The notes: generated by a model not told the origin, from the letters alone. DNA of 6,267 nucleotides from Bacillota bacterium (GCA_023481335.1 JAMCWI010000151.1:1-6267); one strand, 5' to 3'. Numbered from the stretch's first letter, positions 1 through 5,157 are shown. Numbers and translations: made by a program.

Positions 1-3
1 AAG

Positions 4-35
4 GCTTTAGCGCTTTAATGCTTTAATGCTTTAAT
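4..35. repeat. 8-bp tandem repeat, unit GCTTTAAT
   Basis: Four consecutive 8-bp units are visible. The first reads GCTTTAGC and the next three read GCTTTAAT exactly. The array starts close to the window edge and may extend further left. It sits in a spacer next to a terminator hairpin and is one of several short-period arrays in this window. No function can be assigned. Confidence 0.8.
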
Positions 36-54
36 ATGGCTTTCCTGTACAATA

Positions 55-90
55 AAAAGCCGCCTGGCCTGTATGAGCCTGGCGGCTTTT
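55..90. terminator. bidirectional rho-independent terminator hairpin
   Basis: A 14-bp stem pairs AAAAGCCGCC at 55-64 with GGCGGCTTTT at 81-90 and continues with GGC/GCC past one T-T mismatch, closing an 8-base loop. The stem is GC-rich and flanked by A and T tracts, so it can terminate in either direction. Read leftward it follows directly on the stop codon of the gene remnant at 89-193, which suggests it was the terminator of that lost gene. Any rightward transcript entering from outside the window would also end here. Confidence 0.8.
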
Positions 91-193
91 AGTTAGTATT
101 AATTTGCCTTGCATCCCATCCGACCTCATAGCCAAAAGCCTCCGCAATCGAACGCCCATCTAAATTGGCCCGGCAATAAAACCACTGTAATTG
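89..193 (-). pseudogene. C-terminal remnant of a stalk / copper amine oxidase N-like domain
   Basis: The minus strand keeps an open frame of 34 codons ending in TAA at 91-89, just before the hairpin at 55-90. It is preceded in frame by TGA and TAG (199-194), so no complete gene exists. The residues GRSIAEAFGYEVGWDARQ resemble the stalk or copper amine oxidase N-terminal-type repeat (PF07833), whose usual pattern is R-x-[IV]-AEA-[LF]-G-x-x-V-x-WD. These domains are common in cell-surface proteins of Firmicutes. The normal start of the domain (PLR and upstream strand) is missing, although a neighbouring frame reads AGPI at 153-142, possibly an older frameshift. The resemblance is from motif recall only. 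The alternative is a chance open stretch. Confidence 0.4.
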
Positions 194-226
194 CTATCAC
201 CAACCGACATGTTTTGCTTTTATTTT

Positions 227-255
227 TTGATAAAATAGTTTAATACGCTTAATAA
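227..255 (+). promoter_or_regulatory. sigma-A-type promoter for the GNAT gene
   Basis: A -35 box TTGATA (227-232) and a -10 box TAATAA (250-255) are separated by 17 bp. Transcription would begin near 262, leaving a leader of about 20 bases that contains the ribosome site AGGGTGA (270-276). The surrounding DNA is very AT-rich, so other box pairings are possible. Confidence 0.5.
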
Positions 256-282
256 AAATGATTTTTTACAGGGTGATTGCCG

Positions 283-696
283 GTGGAAATCAGGAAACTT
301 ACCGAATTTGACAAAAAAGATATATACAAACAGTGGCTGCCACAGGTAATTCCTCTTCGCAGGGAGATCGAATACCTTGACAGGGCATTCGGGGAGCTTT
401 CCAAAAGGCCCAGCATCCCGGCCCTGTCCTGGGTTCACGAGGGCTTCCTGATTGCCTATGTAGTTTACTGGATTTATAAGAAGAATGACGGATTGTGGAT
501 TGAATTCATAGAGGTGGCGCCCCACCTGAGAGGCCGTGGAGTTGGCCGGCTGGTGCTGGACGATATGGTGGAGGTTTCGGTATTGGAAGGCTGCGGCGGA
601 ATCCTGCGGTGCTACGCCGATTTCAGGGCCATGCCTTTTTTTATGGAGTATGGCTTCGTGCAGCTGGAAAAAGACTCGTTGTATTTTAAGCTATAA
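283..696 (+). CDS. GNAT-family N-acetyltransferase
   Basis: This 137-residue protein is predicted to transfer an acetyl group from acetyl-CoA to an amine; the substrate cannot be told from sequence. The central strand and motif A are clear: WIEFIEVAPHLRGRGVG, with the R-G-R-G-V-G pyrophosphate-binding loop at residues 83-88, followed by the helix RLVLDDMVEV. The C-terminal part, with ADFRAMPFFMEYGFVQLE, fits the usual motif B region where an aromatic-rich helix precedes the GF turn. The length is normal for a one-domain GNAT. I chose GTG at 283 because AGGGTGA ends 6 bases upstream; the TTG at 277 in the same frame directly abuts that ribosome site and is less likely. It is a single-gene unit facing the rest of the window. 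The stop codon TAA (694-696) lies inside a 7-bp repeat array. Confidence 0.85.
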   Translation: MEIRKLTEFDKKDIYKQWLPQVIPLRREIEYLDRAFGELSKRPSIPALSWVHEGFLIAYVVYWIYKKNDGLWIEFIEVAPHLRGRGVGRLVLDDMVEVSVLEGCGGILRCYADFRAMPFFMEYGFVQLEKDSLYFKL

Positions 697-716
697 GCTG
701 TGAGCTGTAAGCTTTC
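689..716. repeat. 7-bp repeat array, AGCTNTN units, overlapping the GNAT stop codon
   Basis: Four units with an exact 7-bp period start at 689, 696, 703 and 710: AGCTATA, AGCTGTG, AGCTGTA and AGCTTTC. The first unit encodes the last residues of the GNAT protein and overlaps its TAA stop. Each unit carries the self-complementary core AGCT, so the transcript could fold weakly, but there is no T tract and no proper terminator. Confidence 0.75.
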
Positions 717-737
717 GGAATGGGGTACTCTGAAAAT

Positions 738-772
738 AGCTGTCAGCAATCAGCCATCAGCTCTCAGCCGTG
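738..772. repeat. 7-bp repeat array, AGCNNTC units
   Basis: Five units run at an exact 7-bp period: AGCTGTC, AGCAATC, AGCCATC, AGCTCTC and AGCCGTG. The first three and last two positions are conserved while the middle varies. The unit is related to, but distinct from, the AGCTGTN array 22 bp upstream. It is non-coding spacer sequence. Confidence 0.75.
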
Positions 773-791
773 ATTGCCACAAGGTATAGAA

Positions 792-906
792 AACACAGAG
801 GAAAGAATACTCTATTTTCATACTCTGATTATAATTATAATTTGAACTTCCTTCAACCGGCCTATTCATACTCTGTGTTCTTTTTAATCTCTGTGTTCTC
901 TGTACT
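792..906. repeat. CTCTGTG-class dispersed repeats in the spacer left of the 513-aa gene
   Basis: CTCTGTGTTC occurs at 871-880 and 889-898, and the second copy continues as a 9-bp period (CTCTGTGTT then CTCTGTACT, 889-906). The complementary sequence AACACAGAG stands at 792-800, so an inverted pair with a 70-bp spacer exists. TTCATACTCTG is also repeated directly at 817-827 and 865-875. I see no gene in 697-941. The same CTCTGTG class reappears on the other side of the 513-aa gene. Similar CTCTGTG/CACAGAG spacer repeats are, as far as I recall, seen in other bacterial genomes without a known role. Confidence 0.6.
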
Positions 907-941
907 ACTCCTTCGTGAAAGTTTGCTAAAAAAACTAAATT

Positions 942-2483
942 TTAAGCTGCTGACAATAACAGCTGGGGAAAGTCTTTGCGTTTCAATTTCAAAGCAGCGG
1001 ACAGAACTCGGACACCTTTCTTTGTTACCGTATAGCGGAAGGAGTGTGATATTTTTACAATTAATTTATGTGCTCTCAGTTTAATTAACAGCCGAGTTAT
1101 TCTGCCACTTATCCTTTTCACTTCAGCATTGGCTGGCAAATTAGGGTAAAGTATTTGCCGGATATCTTTGTTAGAAAAACCATTAATATAATTACCGCCA
1201 TTAAGGATAGCGAGAAAGATGTCACAACTAGCTTTAGATACCGGGTTAAATCCAGAATAACGTTTTTTGTTTTTTTGAACTGGTTCGCAAAGTTCTTCCA
1301 ATTCAGCAATTGTTTCACTTAAAGCTTCTACTGCTGATAGTGCATTAAGGTAGCGATTATTGGATTCATGCGAAACTTGCGCATACCTATAAAGGTTTGA
1401 TACGCTTTTACCCATTGGAATCCATGCCTTACACAATTCGCCTTTTCGCACTACCTCTTTGTAGATTTTGAACTCGCGGGGATTGTTGATTGTTGTTTCA
1501 ACCCGTAATACGCTCCACTTATCATACATTTTGATGCTGTTTTCCTTCATCCGGTGTTTTACTCTTACCCCCTGGGGTCGGCATTTTTTATCGGAGACGA
1601 CCTCTCCTAAGAAGTTGTTGTGCAACTTACGACCCAAGAAAGTCATAACATCTTTACTGTTAAAAGATAACGATGCATGTTCAACCAAATCTGGATAGAT
1701 TGATAGTAAATCTTCACGGCTCTTAAACATGACATCGGTGGCGTATTCACATTGATCAAGGACCCAGAAATATCCCTTTCCAAAAATTGCATTGATACGG
1801 CTTAAATAAGGGTTGACCTTATGGGCAAAATTATCGAAAGTCCTATCCCATTTTTTGGTCAAAAGCCTATTCGCTAATTCTTGAGCTTTTTCTAATTCCG
1901 AAATACTTAAAAAGCTGTTCTCATAGCGTTCATAGGCTATCCCGGCTGCGTCTAACTGCCTTGATAAATATTCACGCCCATTTATATAAACTTGAATTTC
2001 AAAAGGAAACCAGGTCTGCAACCGGATATGCATAAACCCGAATTCCTCATCAAGGTAATAAAAGTAAAAGTACATGCATTTTCTGTCCATAAAGTTAAGC
2101 TCAAGTTCATTTCGTTTTTTATTTAAAACCACATTAAAGGAACGACACAATTCTACGGAGGATAAAACGCATATTAACCCTTGCTGGATGTTATCGGCCT
2201 CCATAATATCTTTAGCAGTCTTCTCTTTTCCTTCATCAGGGCTGTTTAGGTATCTATACGGACGGCCTGCTTCTTCCGCTATTTTTATGGCACTGTCCTT
2301 TATTTCCCCGGTGACCTTCTGAGCAAATTTACCGAAATCCTTTAGTAAAACTTTCTCTTGACTCAATAAATAATAACGGTTTTCTTTCTTGTGCATAAAA
2401 CAAAAATGTCCCTTAAAGATCATTCTGTCAAAAGTACTTATACTGCCCTTGATTTTATCTTGAAATTTGTTTATCATGCTCAT
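942..2483 (-). CDS. uncharacterised 513-aa protein with C-terminal winged-helix-like region; possible mobile-element protein
   Basis: I cannot assign a function. From memory, proteins with this pattern form a widespread family that often has several copies per genome, which would suit a mobile or selfish gene. Numbering from ATG 2483, conserved-looking blocks are FGFMHIRLQTWFPFEIQVY (about 148-166), CEYATDVMF (about 245-253) and a basic block from GEVVSDKK through KHRMKENSIKMYDK to LRVETTINN (about 293-334). Residues about 412-500 look like a winged helix: GFSNKDIRQILYP, then GRITRLLIKLRAHKLI, a hydrophobic strand and RYTVTKKG. That suggests DNA binding. I chose ATG 2483 over ATG 2534 because AAAGGAAACG lies just upstream and the best promoter would start transcription near 2529, inside the longer frame. 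The gene is visibly AT-richer than pyrG and argS and stands alone between repeat-filled spacers, consistent with acquisition. No transposase or nuclease signature was recognised with certainty, and no strong terminator is visible after its stop. Confidence 0.75.
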   Translation of the reverse strand: MSMINKFQDKIKGSISTFDRMIFKGHFCFMHKKENRYYLLSQEKVLLKDFGKFAQKVTGEIKDSAIKIAEEAGRPYRYLNSPDEGKEKTAKDIMEADNIQQGLICVLSSVELCRSFNVVLNKKRNELELNFMDRKCMYFYFYYLDEEFGFMHIRLQTWFPFEIQVYINGREYLSRQLDAAGIAYERYENSFLSISELEKAQELANRLLTKKWDRTFDNFAHKVNPYLSRINAIFGKGYFWVLDQCEYATDVMFKSREDLLSIYPDLVEHASLSFNSKDVMTFLGRKLHNNFLGEVVSDKKCRPQGVRVKHRMKENSIKMYDKWSVLRVETTINNPREFKIYKEVVRKGELCKAWIPMGKSVSNLYRYAQVSHESNNRYLNALSAVEALSETIAELEELCEPVQKNKKRYSGFNPVSKASCDIFLAILNGGNYINGFSNKDIRQILYPNLPANAEVKRISGRITRLLIKLRAHKLIVKISHSFRYTVTKKGVRVLSAALKLKRKDFPQLLLSAA

Positions 2484-2535
2484 TGTAGTCGTTTCCTTTC
2501 TATAAGCATTTTTGTCGCGTTTATCCGACGACATT

Positions 2536-2565
2536 ACTATAATGCTTTTAGCCTGAAAGAGGCAA
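2536..2565 (-). promoter_or_regulatory. probable promoter of the 513-aa gene
   Basis: On the minus strand TTGCCT (2565-2560) and TATAGT (2541-2536) are separated by 18 bp, giving a predicted start near 2529 and a leader of about 45 bases. The -35 hexamer lies in one copy of a 13-bp tandem repeat, and the second copy repeats TTGCCT 13 bp further upstream. The -35 match is moderate and the assignment is from inspection only. Confidence 0.45.
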
Positions 2566-2584
2566 TTAAATGAGGCAATTAAAT
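2559..2584. repeat. perfect 13-bp tandem duplication
   Basis: GAGGCAATTAAAT is present twice, back to back, at 2559-2571 and 2572-2584 with no mismatch. It lies in the loop region of the palindrome upstream of the 513-aa gene and covers the proposed -35 box. It could be a pair of protein-binding sites or a recent slippage duplication. Confidence 0.9.
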
Positions 2585-2616
2585 ATAGAAACGGAAACGA
2601 CTACTTTTTATTATTT

Positions 2617-2780
2617 TTGTTGCGCTGTATCTGTTTGTTCTCCATTTTTTAATCTTTTCTCTGTGCCCTCAGACCTTTGAGTAATGCCTTTGAGTCTCTG
2701 TGGCCTCTGTGGTTAACCGTTTTTTATCCTATAATTTGATTGCAGCTTTGCTGCGCTGTGATCTCTGTTTACTCTGTGGT
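2617..2780. repeat. CTCTGTG-class and TGCGCTGT repeats in the spacer right of the 513-aa gene
   Basis: CTCTGTG occurs at 2659, 2696, 2705 and 2772. The copies at 2696-2704 and 2705-2713 make a 9-bp tandem (CTCTGTGGC, CTCTGTGGT). A second motif, TGCGCTGT followed by ATCTGTTT or GATCTCTGTTT, appears at 2621-2636 and 2752-2770. CTTTGAGT is also repeated at 2678 and 2689. No gene is supported in 2604-2795. The CTCTGTG units have the same orientation as those at 871-906, so the 513-aa gene may have been inserted within a repeat-bearing spacer. Confidence 0.6.
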
Positions 2781-2795
2781 TTGTTTTTTATACAT

Positions 2796-2825
2796 AAAAA
2801 AAACCCAACGGCAGCTGCTGTCAGG
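2796..2825 (-). terminator. rho-independent terminator of pyrG
   Basis: On the minus strand, 14 bases after the pyrG stop, a hairpin (2825-2804) pairs CCTGAC with GTTGGG and GC with GC past one A-C mismatch, closing an AGCT loop. It is followed directly by eight T residues (2803-2796). Position and form fit the end of the pyrG transcript. Confidence 0.75.
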
Positions 2826-2839
2826 TCATGGCGCATATT

Positions 2840-4456
2840 TTAATTCCCCTGCTTTAATTCCCGGTGACGGACAGCTGCCCCTAAGAAGTCTCTGAAAAGA
2901 GGGTGAGGGCGGTTTGGCCTGGACTTAAACTCAGGGTGAAACTGGGTTGCCAAGAACCAGGGATGGTCGGGGAGTTCGATTATTTCCACCAGGTACCCGT
3001 CCGGCAGAGTGCCGCTTATGACGAGCCCCTGGTCAGCCAGTTGCTTTCGGTAATTATTATTTAACTCGTACCTGTGCCTGTGCCTTTCGTTAATTATCTC
3101 CTGCCCGTACGCTCTGTAGGCAAGGGTTCCGGGCACCAGCCTGCATGGATACTGCCCCAGCCTCATGGTGCCTCCCATCTGGTCCAGTTCCTTCTGCTCG
3201 GGCAGCAGGTCAATCACCGGATACGGTGTTTTCTGGTTAAACTCGGAGCTGTTTGCCCCCTGCCAGCCCATAATGCTGCGTGAGTATTCCACCACAGCCA
3301 GCTGCATGCCCAGGCAGATACCCAGGTAGGGCACCTTATTGAGCCTGGCGAAAGTGATGGCGTTTATTTTGCCCTCTATGCCCCGGTCGCCAAATCCGCC
3401 GGGAACCAGAACGCCGTCCACCTCACTGAGAAACTGCTGGGACGGGGCCTTTTCAAGATCCTCGGAGTTTATCCAGCGGATTTTGACAGCCACCCCGTGA
3501 TGCAGCCCGGCGTGCCGCAAGGCTTCGGCAACACTGAAATAAGCGTCGGGAAGGGACACATACTTGCCAACCAGCCCTATGGTTACTGAGCCGGTCAGGT
3601 CTTTCATGCGCGAAACCATATCCCTCCACTCGGCCAGGTCAGGCTCCCCGCACTGCATTCCAAGACGCTGGAGCACTATTTCGGCAAGCCCCTCCTCTTC
3701 CAGCATAAGGGGCACCTCATAAATCGAGGACGCGTCCACAGCCTGGATCACCGCGTCCTTGTCGGTATCGCAAAACAGCGCCAGCTTTTCCTTTACTTCC
3801 TTTGAAAAACGTTTTTCGGTGCGGCATACTATTACGTCGGGCTGAATGCCTATGCTGCGCAGTTCCTTGACGCTGTGCTGGGTGGGCTTGGTTTTCAGTT
3901 CATTGGCCATTCTGAGGTAGGGAACCAGGGTAACATGGATGTACATTACATTTTCCCGGCCCTGATCGGTCCTCAGCTGCCTTATCGCCTCAAGGAAGGG
4001 CAGGGATTCAATGTCCCCCACCGTCCCGCCTATTTCGGTTATTACAACCTCGGCCCCGGTTTCCTGCGCGTGCCGCACCACCCTGTCCTTGATCTCATTG
4101 GTGATGTGCGGGATAACCTGGACGGTGGCGCCAAGGTAGTCCCCCCTGCGCTCCTTGCTGATTACCGACCAGTAAATTCCCCCGGTGGTGACATTGCTGT
4201 TGCGGCTTAAATTAACGTCGGTGAATCTCTCGTAATGGCCCAGATCAAGGTCGGTTTCCGCGCCATCGTCGGTTACGTAAACCTCGCCGTGCTGGTAAGG
4301 GCTCATGGTGCCCGGGTCTATATTAATGTAAGGGTCCAGTTTTTGTATGGCAACCTTAACGCCGCGGCTTTTCAGCAGGCGTCCCAGGGAAGCTGCGGTG
4401 ATACCCTTGCCAAGTGATGAAACAACTCCGCCGGTAACAAAAACAAATTTTGCCAT
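2840..4456 (-). CDS. pyrG: CTP synthase (glutamine-hydrolysing)
   Basis: This cytosolic enzyme makes CTP from UTP, ATP and glutamine, the last step of de novo pyrimidine nucleotide synthesis. The 538-residue length is normal for the family. The N-terminal synthetase domain (about 1-265) shows VTGGVVSSLGKG at 8-18, KLDPYINIDPGTMSP at 39-53 and TDLDLGHYERF at 68-78. D71 and E141 (in TEIGGTVGD) match the known Mg-binding acidic residues. The C-terminal class I glutaminase domain (about 293-530) has GGFGDRG at 353-359, the nucleophile C381 in GICLGMQ, and the H507/E509 pair in QFHPEF, so the full triad is present. ATG 4456 is preceded by AGGAGG with a 5-base gap. The gene has its own promoter and a terminator. 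The short leader shows no GGGC start or attenuator hairpin of the CTP-sensing kind known for pyrG in Bacillus. Confidence 0.98.
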   Translation of the reverse strand: MAKFVFVTGGVVSSLGKGITAASLGRLLKSRGVKVAIQKLDPYINIDPGTMSPYQHGEVYVTDDGAETDLDLGHYERFTDVNLSRNSNVTTGGIYWSVISKERRGDYLGATVQVIPHITNEIKDRVVRHAQETGAEVVITEIGGTVGDIESLPFLEAIRQLRTDQGRENVMYIHVTLVPYLRMANELKTKPTQHSVKELRSIGIQPDVIVCRTEKRFSKEVKEKLALFCDTDKDAVIQAVDASSIYEVPLMLEEEGLAEIVLQRLGMQCGEPDLAEWRDMVSRMKDLTGSVTIGLVGKYVSLPDAYFSVAEALRHAGLHHGVAVKIRWINSEDLEKAPSQQFLSEVDGVLVPGGFGDRGIEGKINAITFARLNKVPYLGICLGMQLAVVEYSRSIMGWQGANSSEFNQKTPYPVIDLLPEQKELDQMGGTMRLGQYPCRLVPGTLAYRAYGQEIINERHRHRYELNNNYRKQLADQGLVISGTLPDGYLVEIIELPDHPWFLATQFHPEFKSRPNRPHPLFRDFLGAAVRHRELKQGN

Positions 4457-4501
4457 GAACGCCTCCTGTTTCTGGAAAATGTTTAATCGGCCACCTCTCC
4501 T

Positions 4502-4531
4502 ATTTTATCCGCCTCAAAAGGGGCATGTCAA
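4502..4531 (-). promoter_or_regulatory. sigma-A promoter of pyrG
   Basis: On the minus strand a consensus -35 TTGACA (4531-4526) is followed after 18 bp by TAAAAT (4507-4502). The start would fall near 4495, giving a leader of about 39 bases to the pyrG ATG. The first bases of the -35 box come from the last AATT of a 7-bp repeat array, so the array directly abuts the promoter. This indicates that pyrG can be transcribed apart from argS and the XapX gene. Confidence 0.75.
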
Positions 4532-4571
4532 TTGGGATTTAGGAATTGGGAATCAGGAATTAGGGTTCAGG
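4530..4571. repeat. 7-bp repeat array, AATTRGG-type, next to the pyrG -35 box
   Basis: Six units run with an exact 7-bp period: AATTGGG, ATTTAGG, AATTGGG, AATCAGG, AATTAGG and GTTCAGG. Positions 4540-4561 are complementary to 4668-4689 in the opposing array at 21 of 22 positions, so the two arrays form a large inverted repeat with a 106-bp spacer. No gene is seen between them. Confidence 0.85.
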
Positions 4572-4653
4572 TTTAATTTTCAAACAAAAGAAAGGCCAGG
4601 AGCGGGAACTTAAAAATAATGGTTTCTTCTTTTCTCCCGTGCTGTTTTCATCA

Positions 4654-4688
4654 AAATCCCAATTCTCAATTCCTAATTCCCAATTCCT
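4654..4688. repeat. 7-bp repeat array, AATTCCY-type, overlapping the XapX-gene stop codon
   Basis: Five units run with an exact 7-bp period: AAATCCC, AATTCTC, AATTCCT, AATTCCC and AATTCCT. The last unit overlaps the stop codon of the XapX-family gene (4689-4687). The array is the reverse complement type of the one at 4530-4571. It is not followed by a T tract in the direction of transcription, so it is not an ordinary terminator. Confidence 0.85.
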
Positions 4689-4854
4689 ACTTGCCCCCCA
4701 GTCCCAATTTAACGGCAGCCGCGTAACCCAGAAAAAGCCCCACTATTCCGGCCAGCCCGGCCAGGGTTGAGGGGGCCGGCACCGGCAGCCGCATGGCGGC
4801 AAACAAAACTCCCACCGCCATTCCCGTCCCCAGGGAAAGCACCAACTCTTTCAT
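4687..4854 (-). CDS. XapX-family small membrane protein
   Basis: A 55-residue hydrophobic protein begins MKELVLSLGTGMAVGVLFA. It has two likely membrane segments, about residues 4-20 and 31-47. These are joined by MRLPVPAPSTLAG, and the second ends in IVGLFLGY. The pattern LSLGTG, a proline-rich P-x-PAP turn, then AG-x-x-GI-x-G-x-FLGY is what I know of the XapX (DUF1427) family, whose function is unknown. ATG 4854 has TAGGAG about 9 bases upstream. It lies between argS and pyrG on the same strand, 303 bp after argS and 230 bp before pyrG, so it may be read with argS. The GC-rich codon use matches its neighbours. The assignment rests on the motif pattern and length. Confidence 0.8.
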   Translation of the reverse strand: MKELVLSLGTGMAVGVLFAAMRLPVPAPSTLAGLAGIVGLFLGYAAAVKLGLGGK

Positions 4855-4902
4855 CTAATTTTTCTCCTATCAGTGGTCAAAAGCTCCGGATGCAAGGCAA
4901 TT

Positions 4903-4930
4903 CAGTCGTCGGTCGTCAGTCGTCAGTAGA
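4903..4930. repeat. 7-bp repeat array, CAGTCGT units
   Basis: Four units with an exact 7-bp period start at 4903, 4910, 4917 and 4924: CAGTCGT, CGGTCGT, CAGTCGT and CAGTAGA. A further 7-bp doublet, GCTAAGT GCTAATA, stands at 4951-4964, just before the palindromic element. Both lie in the argS to XapX-gene spacer, which holds no other gene. Confidence 0.75.
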
Positions 4931-4962
4931 TTTGGCTGATTGTTCTAGTTGCTAAGTGCTAA

Positions 4963-5153
4963 TAAGGGCTGTCAGAAACGAGTAGAGCGCGAAAGCACCG
5001 GCAGGACGGAGCGGAGCGTTCCAATGGGGACATTCCTACTGCATCCCCCAAGGTTGACAGGCATGAGCAGGAGGTGTGTCCCCTTTCCTTGTGTACGTGA
5101 GCATCCGGACTGCCGGTGCTGACAAAGCTGGACGAAGTTTATCACAGCCCTTA
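4963..5153. mobile_element. 191-bp palindromic MITE or REP-like element with TA ends
   Basis: TAAGGGCTGT (4963-4972) and ACAGCCCTTA (5144-5153) are perfect inverted repeats that begin and end in TA. Further in, AGCACCGGCAG (4994-5004) pairs perfectly with CTGCCGGTGCT (5110-5120). At the centre GGGGACA (5026-5032) pairs with TGTCCCC (5077-5083), and CCTACTGC (5035-5042) pairs with GCAGGAGG (5067-5074) with one mismatch. There is no coding potential. The TA ends would suit a TA-targeting transposase (IS630/Tc1 type). The central GGGGACA hairpin recalls REP-type units associated with Y1 (RAYT) transposases. Which, if either, moved it cannot be decided here. It ends 4 bp from the argS stop codon. 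Confidence 0.65.
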
Positions 5154-5157
5154 CCGG

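Larger units (their letters stand above)
2486..2603. repeat. nested imperfect palindrome over the promoter and ribosome site of the 513-aa gene
   Basis: The outer arms are TAGTCGTTTCCTTTCTAT (2486-2503) and ATAGAAACGGAAACGACTA (2585-2603), complementary except for one extra C. Inside them AAGCATT (2504-2510) pairs with AATGCTT (2541-2547), and TGTCG (2513-2517) pairs with CGACA (2529-2533). The right side carries an extra stretch of about 38 bases, mostly a 13-bp tandem repeat. The inner arm at 2486-2503 contains the Shine-Dalgarno sequence of the gene, while the outer arm lies upstream of the inferred promoter. The pairing would therefore act mainly at DNA level: an operator, the end of a mobile element, or a single-strand hairpin substrate. 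Confidence 0.75.

Noticed and set aside
277..282. TTG start for the GNAT protein
   Set aside because: The ribosome site AGGGTGA directly abuts this codon; GTG at 283 has proper spacing.
905..945. Left terminal inverted repeat matching the palindrome at 2486-2603, or a terminator for the 513-aa gene
   Set aside because: The best match (ACTACTCCTTCGTGAAAG region) is too weak to call, and the T tract after the stop has only a very poor AT stem before it.
770..1084. Plus-strand open frame of 104 codons
   Set aside because: It runs through repeat-filled spacer and then antisense to the end of the 513-aa gene, has no ribosome site, and its product looks like translated repeat sequence.
3875..4210. 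Plus-strand 111-codon frame opposite pyrG
   Set aside because: It is antisense to a highly conserved part of CTP synthase and has no ribosome site or family resemblance.
4457..4500. CTP-sensing attenuator in the pyrG leader
   Set aside because: The leader is about 39 bases, does not begin with GGGC and contains no terminator hairpin with a T tract.
4606..4650. 13-codon minus-strand frame (starting MKTAREK) between the XapX gene and pyrG
   Set aside because: It has no ribosome site, is very short and lies in the spacer between two repeat arrays.
4530..4930. Possible CRISPR array
   Set aside because: The units are only 7 bp with no spacers of 30-40 bp between identical repeats, and no cas gene is present.
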